A DNA stretch of 64,000 nucleotides, from assembly GCF_004664715.2 (NCBI RefSeq), contig NC_051069.1, forward strand, positions 14,198,226-14,262,225, in the 5' to 3' direction. Position numbers and translations under genes: made by a program. The DNA comes from Peromyscus leucopus. Its lineage: Eukaryota > Chordata > Mammalia > Rodentia > Cricetidae. Shown here one piece after another: positions 48,795 through 60,271 of this stretch (the first letter of the stretch is position 1; each line of letters begins with the position of its first letter). The notes under the pieces are model-generated. The model had not been told where the DNA came from, did no database searches, and worked only from the letters and a program-made list of their open reading frames with translations.

Positions 48795-49090
48795 CTTTGT
48801 GTGTGTGTGTGTGTGTGTGTGTGGTGTATGTTCACATGGATACGTGCATGAAGGTGTTTGAGGAAGTAAATGTGCGTGTGGAAAGCAAAGGTTGGTGTGG
48901 GATGTTTTCCTCAATTGCTCACCGCTTTATCCTTTAAAACAGCATGCCTTACTAAACACGGAGCTCCGGGGATCTGTCTTCAGCACCCCACCGCTTTTGA
49001 TGTGGAGGGTGCAGATCTGGACTCAAATTCCCGTGCTGACACTGCAGGTACTTTACCAACTACCTCCCCGGCAGGCCCCTGCATGAATCT
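48795..49090 (-). mobile_element. B4-like SINE with (GT)n tail
   Basis: A GT tract (48799-48822), the GGTGTTTGAGGAAGTAAATG segment and a CTACCTCCCCGGCAGGCC end suggest a diverged reverse B4. Confidence 0.5.
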
Positions 49091-49379
49091 TTTTATGGCT
49101 TAACTCACCCCACCCGACCCGCCCATCCCAGCAGAGGCTCCTGCAGGATCTGGCTGTGCTTCTCCGTGGGCCTGAGCCTGAGCTGCGCTCAGCAGCTTCC
49201 CTGAATCCCCCTGTGACCATCAGGCCGTCAGCAGTGTTCTCCCGTGACCATCTGGGTTTTAGGTGATAGTTCCCCCAGATGCCCTGATTTTGCAGTTTTT
49301 ACAGGCAGAAGTACATTATTTCATCCGGGCTGTCCCACAGCCCTAACCCTTATGGAATTGTTTGCCCCGCCCCCCATAT
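49091..49379. other. Unique sequence
   Basis: Nothing recognised. Confidence 0.4.
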
Positions 49380-49720
49380 TTTCGGCAACCAATGTAATTA
49401 ATGTGCTGTCTAATGTGTTTTCCTGGAACTGTGATTATGCTCAAGGTATCTCAAAGCTTTTTACAGTAATTACTGGGAAAAGGCTTGGAGAGAATTAGCT
49501 GTGCATGTGGAGTGAGCTATAATCTGGCCCTTGGACACTCAGATATTAAAAATCACTCTGACTGTGTCTGCCGTCATTTGCATTTCCAAATTTTCAGGTT
49601 AGAGGGCCTTTCAATTGATTGAATAATGGGTTAATGGAATCCTCTCCCTAATTAAATCCAGATTGTCTCTTTGTGAAAGTACACACTTGACAGTCTCCAG
49701 CTGGATCATCCTAATTGTAT
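49380..49720. promoter_or_regulatory. Candidate distal enhancer: repeat-free island with clustered TAAT and octamer motifs
   Basis: This 340-bp stretch has no transposon remnants although its surroundings are full of them. Motifs include TAATTA at 49395, GTAATTAC at 49466, TATAATC near 49518, the octamer ATTTGCAT at 49576-49583, CAATTGATTGAATAATGG near 49612, TTAATGG near 49631 and CCTAATTAAATCC at 49648. Such clusters are typical of conserved developmental enhancers bound by homeodomain and POU factors. Function is inferred only from composition. It lies 47 kb upstream of HCN4. Confidence 0.4.
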
Positions 49721-49984
49721 TCTGAGGGGACCATGGGGGCTGCCTTGAAGAAGCTGCCGTCCTACCTGAGGGTAGAAACTGCAAGAGCAGGACCACTCAG
49801 GGGCTGTTCAGTTCCATTTATGGGGTAACATGAGATTGGTAAGAGGGTCAGGCTCAGATTTGCAGCCTACCCCACCCCCCACCCCCACGTTCCCACCCCC
49901 GTCCTGTGGCTAGAACAATGGCCATCACTGCTTCCTATGCTGGGGGCTTGATGCTCCAGGATCCCCCTGTCTCTGTCCCTCACC
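49721..49984. other. Unique sequence
   Basis: C-rich (CCCCACCC) run at about 49869-49890. Nothing else recognised. Confidence 0.4.
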
Positions 49985-50112
49985 TTGACACCAGGCTTAC
50001 AGATAGGTGGTGCTGTTTTTATGTGACATTTTTCTGAGTATTTGGGATCAAGACTTGGGTCCCCATGCTTTCCTGGCAAAGCACTTTAGTGACTGAGCCG
50101 TCTCCCCAGCAC
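49985..50112 (-). mobile_element. B4/B1-like SINE fragment
   Basis: CACTTTAGTGACTGAGCCGT and CTCCCCAGCACC are a reverse tRNA-like SINE head. Confidence 0.65.
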
Positions 50113-50145
50113 CCTGTCCTGGCTGGCTTTCTGTGAGTGTGGGAA

Positions 50146-50487
50146 ATGTCATCATCAAAAGTAACTTGGTGAGAAAAGGGACAACTCATTGTCTGTGACC
50201 AAGAGAATGGGACAGGAACTCAAGGCGGGAGCCTGGGGCCAGGGTAATAGAGGAAAACTGCTTACTGACTCGTTCCCTCCGGCTTGTGCTTAGCTGCTTT
50301 CTCACACAGCCTGGGACCACCTGCCAAGGGTGGCCCTGCCCTTCGTGAGCTGAGCCCTCTCACGTCAATCAACCATCCAGACAGTTCCCCACGGGCCAAT
50401 CTGACCTAGGGGGTTCTCAGATTGAGGTTGCCTCTTCCCAGATGACTCTAAGGTGTATCAAGTTGGCCATACAAACTAACTAGTACA
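50146..50487 (-). mobile_element. MaLR LTR (diverged)
   Basis: AAAGTAACTTGGTGAGAAAA, GGAACTCAAGGCGGGAGCCT, CACCTGCCAAGGGTGGCCCT and TCTTCCCAGATGACTCTAAG match the 43221 family. Confidence 0.78.
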
Positions 50488-50489
50488 AC

Positions 50490-50635
50490 ATTTATTTTTA
50501 TTTGGAAACCGATGATCTTGGAGTCCAGGCTAAATAGAAGTTCACCTATGGCCAAGGACTTGGCCTTGAACTCCTGATCTTCCTGGTTCTCCCTTCCCTG
50601 AGGTAGGATTCTAGGCAAAAATCACCATGTCTGAA
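50490..50635 (-). mobile_element. Old B1-like SINE
   Basis: GGCCTTGAACTCCTGATCTT and the surrounding sequence are a strongly diverged reverse B1. Confidence 0.45.
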
Positions 50636-50639
50636 AGAG

Positions 50640-50955
50640 CCTGGGTAGTCTATAACAAAGAGAACTTTATTTCTTATGGTTCCACAGGCTGGGAAAGTAA
50701 GATTGAAGGGAAGTTCTTCTTGCTGCAGGGGAGTCCTTTATAGGGTCCCAGGGTAGTTCACACAGCACATGGTAAGGGGCTCATGAGAGATGATCAAACC
50801 CCTCCAGGACCTATTCATCTATGAATGCATTGATCTATTTTTTCATTGATCCAGTAACCTCCTACAGGTTATACCTCCAAATACCTCTAACATAGGGATT
50901 TGTGGACTAAGTTTCCCAGCCATGAATTCTGAGGGCCATATTCTAACCAAAGCAC
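50640..50955 (-). mobile_element. Ancient MaLR LTR
   Basis: TATAACAAAGAGAACTTTAT, TTCTTATGGTTCCACAGGCT and GGTTATACCTCCAAATACCT follow reversed MST/MLT1-like LTRs. Confidence 0.6.
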
Positions 50956-51388
50956 GGCAAGAAAAGCATCATGGATGTACCCACTGCAATACTTAGATTA
51001 AAACATAACAAGTAGGATTTTAACATATGCTTAGGCTTACAAGTATGACAGCTGAAGCTTTCACCAGCCACCAGGGAAATTGAAATCAAAACCAAAAGGA
51101 GACATCCCTTCATCCCCACGAGGATGGTTATGTTACTGGTGATAGCATAAAATGGAAGAGCAAACAAGGAAAAGGTTGGCAGGTTCCCAAAAATGTTAAA
51201 CAGAATGATCACGTGACATAGCAATTCCAGCCAAGAAATCTGAAAACATACATTCAAACAAAAATGTATGCATGAATGTTCAGAACAGCGTTCAGCGCAG
51301 CAGTCGGAAAGTGGGACAACACAGCTTCCTATGGACAGATCAACAACGTGAGTATGGCCGTACAACAGGATGCTAGTTGTTAGATCAC
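50956..51388 (+). mobile_element. Ancient LINE-1 ORF2 3' fragment
   Basis: CCAGGGAAATTGAAATCAAA, CATCCCCACGAGGATGGTTA and CAGCAGTCGGAAAGTGGGAC parallel the ORF2 tail and 3' UTR. Inactive. Confidence 0.8.
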
Positions 51389-52000
51389 ACGCCCTCTGTC
51401 TGCTGCTCTGTCCTCCACGTCAGCCCCCCCCCCCACCTCCTACAGTGTATCTCTTTCCCCCTCCGATTCTTGACTTCCCTCCCTCTCCCTTCCTCTCCCT
51501 CCTTAACTACAGAGAGCTGCTATGACCTTGAAATTCTCACAAAGACTTAAACTTCTTCCTCCCCTTTGCAACTGTGAGAAAGTCCAGCTTCCTGGTCCCT
51601 AGACCCAAGACAGCCTATCTAGCACCTGTCTCCATCCTAACTTATGGCATATAGGCTAAGTTACATAGTGTGGAACTTGAAGCCCGCCCGCCCCCGGTCC
51701 TGTAAAAAGCCCTAAGAATCAGAACCCGCCTTTGTCCTATGGAGAGAAGGCTCCCTCTCCCTTCAAGGCCCCATCAGGCTGTCTATGGTGTAACACTATA
51801 ACTCGCCTAGTATTCTGGCAACTGAGAGGAACTGAAGGCTCTCTCCCTTTGGTACTCCTGTCACACTACCCATGATGGCTGTCTCTTCTGAGGAAGCTCT
51901 TCCTGGATGTCTCACACTCCCACCTCAGGCCACGATGCTGTAACTTTCCTGATGGGGCTCACCTGGAGGGTGATTCTCCTCAGCTTCCTTTCTGGGAACG
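51389..52000. mobile_element. Possible ERV LTR or leader sequence
   Basis: CCTGTAAAAAGCCCTAAGAA and the following CT-rich segment are reminiscent of a retroviral R/U5 region. No family assigned. A 14-base C run lies at about 51424. Confidence 0.3.
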
Positions 52001-53273
52001 GACAGCATCTTCCATGGTTTTTAACACTAACACTCTTATCCATGGCCACCTTTTCTCATCACAGATGTTAATGGGCAGGTGTTCTGCGCAGAGCTTAGCC
52101 TTCCAGGAAGATTACAGCCCCAAATGGGTGGTATGGCACAGTAGACCATTTCATTCTTGGCTCACCTCAACCAATCAAGGCACTCCATTCACAAACCAGA
52201 CTGTTTTATGCCTGTGTTACCTGGTTATACAGAATGCCTCATTGGTATAACTGAGGTAGGTGCCATTGGGACACCTGAGGGTATAGATAGTTTGAGCTCT
52301 CCAGTTTTAGTTGGACACAATTTGAAATGCATCGGTTCTAGGTTATGATGGATGGCTGCTTGTGGCTCTCACACTTGGGATTTGGTGAAAGTAACAAGAT
52401 CCAACTGGGAAGGTCAGCGCTAGTCACACAGTACCAGATGCCCCGTGGCCATGTACTCATTCTCTGCCAAGAACTACTGTGGAAATGATGGCTGCCTCTG
52501 GTATAGACACCAGCCCTTCCTCAGCATCTAATGTTTGTGCTGCTACTGTCCTAAAAGAACTTCTCGGAGCTTCTGTGCAGCATCCTTACCCTCTGACCCC
52601 ATTTAGGCGAGCTCTGGGACAGCACTGCCTGAGGTAGCCGGAGCCAGCTGAGGAGCTCAGTCCTACTCTAGGCTCAGCTTGAAACCAGCAGCCTTCCAGT
52701 TCATGTGATAAACAGAACCGAACAGTATTACTACCACGGTCTGTGCTGTCTCCGGAATCCAGCGACCTTCCAAGTATGACTGGGTTCCTTCTTAATGCTA
52801 GGGCTGATAAGACACAATCATTTCCCCTTTACTTGATGAGACTATTCGAGCATCTCCCACACTGTTGAGCAGCTAAAATATTACTTCATTGGTGTGGGCG
52901 GCCTCTTGATTTTTTCTTGTAGGCGTTCTCATTTACTCTCTGGTTCCAGCGTCTTCCAGAATACTTGTCAGCTCCCCCTCCTAGATCTGATTAATGTGAT
53001 TTTATCCATATGGTGGACCAGCATACACTTCTCCAGAATGTTGAGAAGATATATTTTTAGCTGTATTTGTTTGTGGCAGGCCTATATTGACAGGGAACAG
53101 AAGAGTTCCTCTGTCTGTAGAGCAATGGATGAGCACTGCTTTTGTTCTAGACAATCACAAACTGTTATTGACCCGCTTTACTAGCAGGTTGAAAACAACA
53201 CACTCACTAGCTCAGGAGGCATCACCAGTTACCAAAGGTTGTGTTGATCTGGTTAGCAAAAACGCTAAGTTTG
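52001..53273. mobile_element. Probable ERVL/MaLR internal sequence (decayed), part 1
   Basis: Low-copy-looking but similar in style to MaLR internal regions (for example CAACCAATCAAGGCACTCCA and CAGACTGTTTTATGCCTGTG). It lies left of an MaLR LTR at 54716. All frames are broken, with no intact gag or pol. Family and orientation are uncertain. Confidence 0.4.
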
Positions 53274-53497
53274 GGGGCTACAGAGATGGCTCAGTGGTTA
53301 AGAGCACTGGCTGCTCTTGCAGAGGACCTGGGGAGTGCTCCCAGTGTCCATGTGGTGGCTCACAACCACATGTAACTCAAAGGGACCCAATGCCCTCTTC
53401 TGACTTCTGTGAGCACTGCATGTACGCGCACAAGGCACTTATTATATACATGCAGGCAAAACATTTATAACATAAAAATCAGTACATTAAAAAAATT
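53274..53497 (+). mobile_element. B3 SINE
   Basis: GGGGGCTACAGAGATGGCTC, AGTGGTTAAGAGCACTGGCT and CCATGTGGTGGCTCACAACC; A-rich end near 53490. Confidence 0.93.
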
Positions 53498-54715
53498 AAA
53501 TTCTTAGTTTGGCACAACAGCTGAGATTGTGACTACCACTTTCTGGAACTTTCATTAACCCACCAACTGATTTTAAGCTCTTAAGAGTGGTGCTAATCTC
53601 TACTACTCTACCCAAGATTCAGTCTCACTCCAATTTGGGTGGGAGATAGCTTAAGGAACTTTCATTTTTGCTTTTCATACTGCAATGACTCTTATCTCAC
53701 AAGCCAGGAAACCTGCTACTAGTTAGATCCATCTCAACTCTGCAAGCAGGAACTGGAAAAATAAGTTTGGACTAGAAATTCATGTAACTCTTGACTTCTA
53801 GAAAGCTCCCCGACTCTAGGCAGAAGGACAGTGATAGTATTTTGTATCTTATGGTATTGATGTCAGCTCAGACCCATCATGCCCGACAGCTTTCAAAACA
53901 TCTAGATGTTCCCATGATTAACGTCACTCTGATAAATGTCTCTAGGACCATTTTGGGAATGGAGTGAGGACACCAGGTCTCTTTGGAAGAAGGGGTGAGG
54001 ACACCGGGTCCCGGTGAGGGAAGGAGTGAGGACATTGTAGGGGGTCTTCTTTTAAAGTAGCATACTTCCCTTAAATCAAGTTCCTGAAACTCGCCCCAGG
54101 CCTGGAAATTTGATGTGAAACTGTGACACTTTCCCATTGTAATCGACCTTCTACTCACCTCCTCTTGGCTGCTTTTGATCACACAGGTAAGCGGCGTTCT
54201 CATTGGCCATCCACATCTCTCACCCCTAGAAACAGCACTGCTCTGGATCCCTGAGGCTTCGGGCTTTGATTTCCTTGCAGTCTTGTTGTGAGTCGTGGTA
54301 ATTACACCTACCCAGACTTTGACAGGTGAGGCGCTGTCCCTTGATTTGTGCCTTTCCAGAATTCCATCATCTCATTGACACTAGGGACCCTGGTTTTGCA
54401 GAACATCTCTCACCATTAACCCTGGACCAAAGGCAGCCTCCACTGAGCAACCTCGCCAGCACATTCCTTGTTACTTTAATGAGAAAAGTGTCCGCTGAAA
54501 TTTCCCAGGGAACATAATCAGATGGAGGGTTCTCTGGTTTTATATAATACATTCCCTCTGGCATGCTTAGCACCGTGAGGCTTTTGACCGCCTCCTCAGT
54601 ACTCTGCTAAGAGATCTCAACTTTATTTCCCACAGACCATCCAAGCTTCAAGGAGCTATTCTACGTAAGCATCAGGTCCAGTTAGCCTTACCAAGATGTT
54701 AATCCAAAACCGTAG
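53498..54715. mobile_element. Probable ERVL/MaLR internal sequence, part 2
   Basis: Continues across the B3. CCCCTAGAAACAGCACTGCT and neighbouring blocks resemble MaLR-internal sequence. No intact open frame. Confidence 0.4.
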
Positions 54716-55408
54716 AGGTGGGTGGTGGTTAATCTTGATTATCAGCTTGGACCAGAAAGCAGCTAAGAGAAACACCTCTAGGGTCTCCATTTCTGGGCAG
54801 GAAGACCTTCCTCTAGAGCGGGCAGTGAGTATGGAGAGGGCTGGGATAAAAACAGAGTTGTTTCCTTGTCTTTCGTATTACTGCTGAGTGTGTCTGTCCC
54901 TCTGGCAGGATCCTTTTCTAAAAAGAGATTTATTTATTTTAATTTTATGTGTGTAAATGTTTTGCCTGTGTGTATGTCTGTGTATCATGTCTGTATAGTA
55001 CCCAACGGAGGACAGATGGTGGCATATCCCTTAGAACTGTACTTACAGACCGTTGTGAGCAGCCATGCGGGTGCTGGGAATTGAACCCGGGTCCTCTGCA
55101 AGAGCAGTGCTCCTAACTACTGAGCCATCTCTGCAGCCCCCACAGCACCCGTTCTTTGTTGGCAACCCTACTCCAGCTTCTTCCGGTTCAAGCATGGATT
55201 CCAGTGGCCCCGTGGGAATCCTCCAGGTCTTCAGCTCCAGACTGTCAGTGAGGTACCCAGCTTTGTAGACTCGCACCCCCTCCAGCATGCAGCCATCGCT
55301 GTACAGTTCAGCCCCCACTGTTGTGTGAGCTAGTGAAACGACTTCTTTGTATAGTATACATCCCTTCTATCAGTTCGGTTTCTCTAGAAGGCCCTGGCCC
55401 GTACAGGG
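54716..55408 (+). mobile_element. MaLR LTR split by a B3
   Basis: The left edge GGTTAATCTTGATTATCAGC and the right edge CAGTTCGGTTTCTCTAGAAG, then CCGTACAG, are MaLR-like. The B3 at 54913-55140 interrupts it. Confidence 0.65.
54913..55140 (-). mobile_element. B3 SINE nested in LTR
   Basis: AAAAGAGATTTATTTATTTT, GTGCTGGGAATTGAACCCGG and ACTACTGAGCCATCTCTGCA. Confidence 0.95.
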
Positions 55409-55689
55409 TATCTCCATATCATGAAGTTGTCTGTATCTAACGTATGGTCTGCCTTCCTTCGTCCAGCAAGCTCAGAAGCCGTGCCCATAGATGTTTTCCC
55501 ACATGTGAGTCATGTCCTGCAGTGCTTTTGGTTATTGATTCCAGTCTTGCCTCACTGGAGCCATGCTGAAGCCTGACCCTCGCTATCAATCTAGAAGCAG
55601 GGAGAGGAGGTAGTGGGGGATGACTCTCTTTTGTGTGGGAGGAGGGGTACATCTGCTGGCCCAGGTTTTTTTTTTTTTTTCTCTTAAAA
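55409..55689. other. Unassigned sequence with T run
   Basis: A 16-base T run lies at about 55665-55680. No gene recognised. Confidence 0.4.
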
Positions 55690-55977
55690 ATCAAAACTTA
55701 GCATAGGCCCCAGGCTCCAAAAAGCCAGCTCATGCACTAAGGACAGGTCCTGGTCCCACTGCCTAGGGACCTCCCAAACAGTTCAAGTTAATTGACTGTC
55801 TCACTTATCCAGAGGGTCTGATCCAGGAGTCCTTGCCCTGGAGAAGGTGGGAAATGGGGGGTGGATGGGGAGGAAGGGAGGAAGGGCAGGAGGAGGGAGG
55901 ACAGGGGAATCCGTGGCTGATATGTAAAATTAAATTAATTATAAAATTAAAAAATAAAATAAAACAAATCAAAATGT
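55690..55977 (+). mobile_element. Rodent LINE-1 3' terminus
   Basis: CTGTCTCACTTATCCAGAGG, the G-rich GGGGAGGAAGGGAGGAAGGG stretch, and a terminal AT-rich AAAATTAAATTAATTATAAA tail are the rodent L1 3' end. Confidence 0.8.
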
Positions 55978-56125
55978 AGCCAGTCGGTAGTGGTGCACAC
56001 CTTTAATGCTAGCACTCAGGAGGGAGAGGCAGGTGGATCTCTGTGAGTTCAAGGCCAACCTGGTCTACAGAGCAAGTTCCAAGACAGCCAGGGCTGTTAC
56101 AAAGAAACCCTGTCTTGAAAAGTGA
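55978..56125 (+). mobile_element. B1 SINE
   Basis: GGTAGTGGTGCACACCTTTA, GGATCTCTGTGAGTTCAAGG and ACAAAGAAACCCTGTCTTGA, directly after the L1 tail. Confidence 0.95.
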
Positions 56126-56145
56126 AAGAAAAAAATTAAAACTTT

Positions 56146-56357
56146 TTTTTTTAAAGATGGGTATAAGTGTTTTGCCTGCATGTATGTCTGTGCACCACAT
56201 GCGTGCCTGGTGCCTGTGGAGGCCAGGAAAGGGTGTCAGATCCCTTGGATTGGAGTTACAGATGGCTATGGGCCACGATGCAGGTGCTGGAAACTGAACC
56301 TGAGTCCTCAGCAGGAACAACCAGTACTCTTAGCTACTGAGCCACCCCTCCAGCCTG
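56146..56357 (-). mobile_element. B3 SINE
   Basis: GTGTTTTGCCTGCATGTATG, GGAGGCCAGGAAAGGGTGTC and TACTGAGCCACCCCTCCAGC. Confidence 0.94.
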
Positions 56358-56363
56358 GGTCCA

Positions 56364-56547
56364 GGTTCTTTGTTGTTGTTGTTTTGTTTGTTTGTTTGTT
56401 TGTTTGTTTGTTTGAGACAGGGTTTCTCTGTGTAGTTTTGGTGCCTGTCCTGGATCTCTCTCTGTAGACCAGGCTAGCCTTGAACTCCGCCTGGCTCTGC
56501 CTCCCAAGTGCTGGAATTAAAGGCATGCACCATCGCTGCCCAGCTTG
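56364..56547 (-). mobile_element. B1 SINE with (TTTG)n tail
   Basis: A (TTTG)n tract to 56413, then reverse B1 from GAGACAGGGTTTCTCTGTGT to GCATGCACCATCGCTGCCCA. Confidence 0.95.
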
Positions 56548-56681
56548 GTTTCAGGCTCTTAAAGGCATCCACTTAAACAAAGCTCCATCCCACTGCCAGG
56601 TCTTGATCTCACTGTACCAGGACCCTCACCTTGGTGCATGTTAAGACTATGGATCCTCCTCCTCTTTTTTTTTTTTTTGTG
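56548..56681. other. Short unique sequence
   Basis: Nothing recognised. T run at about 56667-56679. Confidence 0.4.
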
Positions 56682-56757
56682 ATTAGACTGAACTGAGCAT
56701 AGGTCCTCACACAGGCCAGTACTCTGCCTCTGAGCCATACTCGGTCCTCATCTTCCC
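56682..56757 (-). mobile_element. ID SINE
   Basis: CCAGTACTCTGCCTCTGAGC and CATACTCGGTCCTCA are a reverse ID head. The T run to its left is its tail. Confidence 0.65.
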
Positions 56758-57774
56758 TGGTAATTTTGCCACTCTTGCAATCAAAGTTTGGCCTGATTTT
56801 GAGCACAATTTGTCCTTTAGCTACGGAAGATGAGGATCACTTTGAACATTGCTATGCAGGCCCCGTGGCTCTCACAATGTGCCCTGATGTGATACTAGGC
56901 AGATATAAAAGCTTGCTACTTTTTTTTTTCCTTCTAGGTTTCTATGGTAGGTGACAATAGACAACCAACTCGGCCGTCCCTATGGTTACCGCTGTCCCCG
57001 TATCTTTCAGATGCCAGAGCTGTTGAATAGCATCTCCTCTGTCTCCCAACCCAGTCTATAGGTAAGAGCTTTACTTATTGTGATAACGTAACAGCTGGTA
57101 TTGCCACCCCGTGTACCACTAACTGCCCTCAGGTTAGCAGATGTTAGAATCTGTTTCCTTGGATCAGTTTTGGCACCAGCTTTTTTATAGTAAAAATGAA
57201 TTTGTGAATGAATAGCTTATTTGACGGTGTCCCCAAACTGCAGCACGGTGGAGAAAGTGAAGAGAGAGACTGGGGAAGGAACTCGGTAGAACTTCCACTA
57301 TGGAGCCAAGGCCTCATCTCCAGTTCATCGCTGGCACAGAACTGCTTCTAAAGGCCTTCACCACTCCCAGAACCTCCAACTCATCTCACTCGTAAAAGTA
57401 AAAGCCCTCAGCGGCCAGTCACAGGAGCTCACAGTGGGGTGCCATTCATTTGTGTAATACTGGTGAATGTTGAGGGCAGTTGAGTGTGTCATTGACGGTG
57501 TATATGTGGTAGACTAGATTAAAATTCTCCAGCCCCAACCCCACACAAAGGACAGTGTCAAGGAAGCTTGTCTTTCCTTACTTGGGAGAACCATCCCTTG
57601 AGAATTTGTAACTGTCCGTACCTGACATTGAGCTTGCTGCTTCAATTTATTCTCCTTAATAGTCCAGAAACCCAAACTAAGGAATTAGTATAAAATTTGC
57701 CTCAGGCCAGTGAAACCTGTGGGATGCTCATCGGAAGCACACAAGGCAATAAAAAAAAGTCTTCATACAGCTTA
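56758..57774. other. Mostly unassigned sequence
   Basis: No gene recognised. 57530-57700 may be an old LTR, not assignable by eye. Confidence 0.4.
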
Positions 57775-58099
57775 AGATACCCAGATTTGCAATCACCCAG
57801 GAAACACATCTTTGGGTGGTCTATGAGGGTGTGTCTAAAAAGGCTAACTGAAAAGAGAGGACCCATCTTGAATGTGGTGACATCCTGTGGCCTGGGGTCC
57901 TGAACTGAGCTGAGTACCAGCGTTCATCTCTCTCTGCTTCCAGGCTGCAGATGCCATGTGACCGGCTGCCTCGCCCCCTGCCGCATGCCCTCACTGCTGT
58001 GATGGACTCCACCTTTAAACTGGAAGCAGAAATAAGCCCTGCCTTAGGTTGCTTTTATAAAGGTATTTTGTCATAGCAACAAGAAAAGCAACAAAGACG
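57775..58099 (+). mobile_element. MaLR/ERVL LTR
   Basis: GATTTGCAATCACCCAGGAA, CATCTTGAATGTGGTGACAT, TTCATCTCTCTCTGCTTCCA, GCAGAAATAAGCCCTGCCTT and TTTGTCATAGCAACAAGAAA run in the order of a rodent MaLR LTR with its polyadenylation region. Confidence 0.75.
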
Positions 58100-58124
58100 G
58101 GGTGGAGGAGGAACAATGGCTTTC

Positions 58125-58310
58125 TTTTTTTTTTTTATCTTCCTCTTCCTCTTCCCTTTTTGTTGTTGTTGTTTTGTTGTTGTTTTGGCACGGTTTCTCC
58201 ATGAAGCTCTGGCTGCCCTGGAACTCTATGTAGACCTGGCTGACTCAAAGAGACCAGCCTGCCTCTGCCTCCCAAGTGCTGGAGTTACATACCCATGCCT
58301 GGCTGGGAAT
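58125..58310 (-). mobile_element. B1 SINE
   Basis: T/G-rich tail, then GCACGGTTTCTCCATGAAGC and GCCTCCCAAGTGCTGGAGTT. Diverged. Confidence 0.85.
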
Positions 58311-59124
58311 GACTTTGAATGAAGCTAAATGATATAACATAATGCTGTTAAAACGGTTCACAGAGCCAGGCCATGGAGAAGTGGGGGTGTCTACTGGGTG
58401 TAGAGCTTCAGTCCTGCAGGATGGAAAGGTTCTGGTGCTCCACAGCAATGTGCATGTCCCTAATGCTGCTGAACTACATACTTTAAAATGGCTAAGAAGG
58501 TAACTTTTATGTTCTATATTCTTTATTACAGATATTATCTTTATTAAAGATAAAGAAAATTTAAAAACAAGGAGGATGCTTGTTCCAAGATGCTAGAGTG
58601 AAAGGTGAATGCAAAATTTTATAAACCATCTCATCTCATCCGTGAGAAAACTCTGTTGCTACAGTAGAAAGGGAAGGTTTGGGAAAACACATTAAAATAC
58701 TAACAAAACTGGTTGGCAGAATTATAGGTGATGAACTTGATTTTTCTAAACCTGTTTTAGTAATCTGTCCCTTAGGATTTCAGTTCGAGAAATGAAAAAC
58801 TTAGTTTGAACTTTCTCAGAAGATAAGGGAGTAAATTTTTGGCTCCTGGAACTGAAAAGGCCAGAGGTGGGGTGAGCTTAGGGTCGATTCAGTTCAGAAG
58901 TGGCCTTCAGGGACCTGCAGCTGCTTCTTTCTGTCCTTCCCCATGGCCCCAGCCTGACCCCTGAGGCTGGTTCCCTGCACAGTAGGGCCACAGCAGAACC
59001 ATACTGGTCCTTGTCTTCATAAGCACCGGACAACGGATGCTCGAGTCTCCTTGGCCGCGGTGCGTCTCATCTTTCCATTCTGACTCCCCATGGTGATTCT
59101 TCTCGGTCCATGCACAGCCCACTT
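58311..59124. other. Unique intergenic sequence
   Basis: No gene or clear repeat. Confidence 0.4.
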
Positions 59125-59285
59125 AAGGTGCCGGCCACCAAGGCTGATGACCTAAGTTTGATCCCTCTCTTGCACATTGTAGAGGGAGAGAACTGCCGTC
59201 CAAGGTTGTCCTCAGATCTCTACACATGTGCTGTGGCATGCATATGTTCACACACAGGAAAGTAAATAAATAAATTAAGAAATGA
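59125..59285 (+). mobile_element. RSINE1 SINE
   Basis: GATGACCTAAGTTTGATCCC, GTTGTCCTCAGATCTCTACA, CATGTGCTGTGGCATGCATA and an AAATAAATAAATTAAG tail. The head is truncated. Confidence 0.88.
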
Positions 59286-59839
59286 AAGTTAAAAACTGCT
59301 TTTGCTAGTCTTTGTCAAACTAGTAACTTATGGAACAAAGCCAACATTCTGAAATCAGCTTCAAACTCATAATCAACCAGGAGTGACATAAATAGTATTT
59401 AATGAGTAATATAGTGCAGTTATAGATCTGTGGGAGGTGTCATTTGCCATGGTACCATCCTGGTGACTTGAGCCACCGCCATAGTCATTATTACTTAGTC
59501 ACCATCAGCTCAGAGTAGCACATAAATCTGTAGGGTACCCTTAGCCCATCAGCATGCCAGAGCATAGGTTCTACTACCAGACACAGAGGGCCAAGGGAGA
59601 GCAGGGCCATCCATATCAAATACTAACAGAAGCATGGGCTCAAGAAAGGAAAATAGAATCCACCCAAAGCCTCCTTGGCCCTCGGTGGCATTTAGTGAAC
59701 TTTTACTTCCCTGGAGACTAGACAAACTAGGATCAAAATGAACTTGGTTAGTTATAGGCCCTCCTTGCCAATCTTCAGTGTTCGAGTCTGTAAAATGAAT
59801 TAAGAATTGCCTCTAACATCAGTTGTGAAAACTTAGAGT
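59286..59839. other. Unique intergenic sequence
   Basis: Nothing recognised. Confidence 0.4.
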
Positions 59840-60271
59840 ATATTCATCTGTTTTCCATTGCTGTATCAAAATACCAGAGGCCGGGTAATAGATAAGGAGA
59901 TTTAGCCGGCTTGTTTAAGAGACTAGAATCCAACATCCGGCGGCCTTCTTTACTTTCTGGTGACGATTTCCTTGCCTCTGTCATATGTTATATGGCAGTG
60001 TACTGGAGGACTGGGAAAGGGAGGGTTATATGACAAAAAAGGGATCTGGAGATCAGACTCCTTCTTTCATAACGACTCACGCACTCAGAAGCCAGCTGAG
60101 GGCCCATGAAAAACACCTGTATCCCTTCTGAGGCTGGGGCCTCGATGACCTACCCATTTCCCATTAGAATGTACCTCTTACGAGAATATACTACCTCCAC
60201 ACCAACACTCAGAAGACCCAGCTGCCCAAATCGAAACCCTCCAGAACAAGCCACATTTAAACTGTCGCACA
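59840..60271 (-). mobile_element. MaLR LTR (MST/THE1-like)
   Basis: CATCTGTTTTCCATTGCTGT, ATCAAAATACCAGAGGCCGG and TACTACCTCCACACCAACAC follow a reversed MaLR LTR ending CTGTCGCACA. Confidence 0.65.

Noticed and set aside
48980..49000. REST site (TTCAGCACCCC)
   Set aside because: Only the left half matches. The right half is absent and it lies inside a SINE-like region.
52001..54715. Intact endogenous retroviral gene
   Set aside because: The region resembles MaLR/ERVL internal sequence, but every frame is broken. No gag or pol motif is intact.
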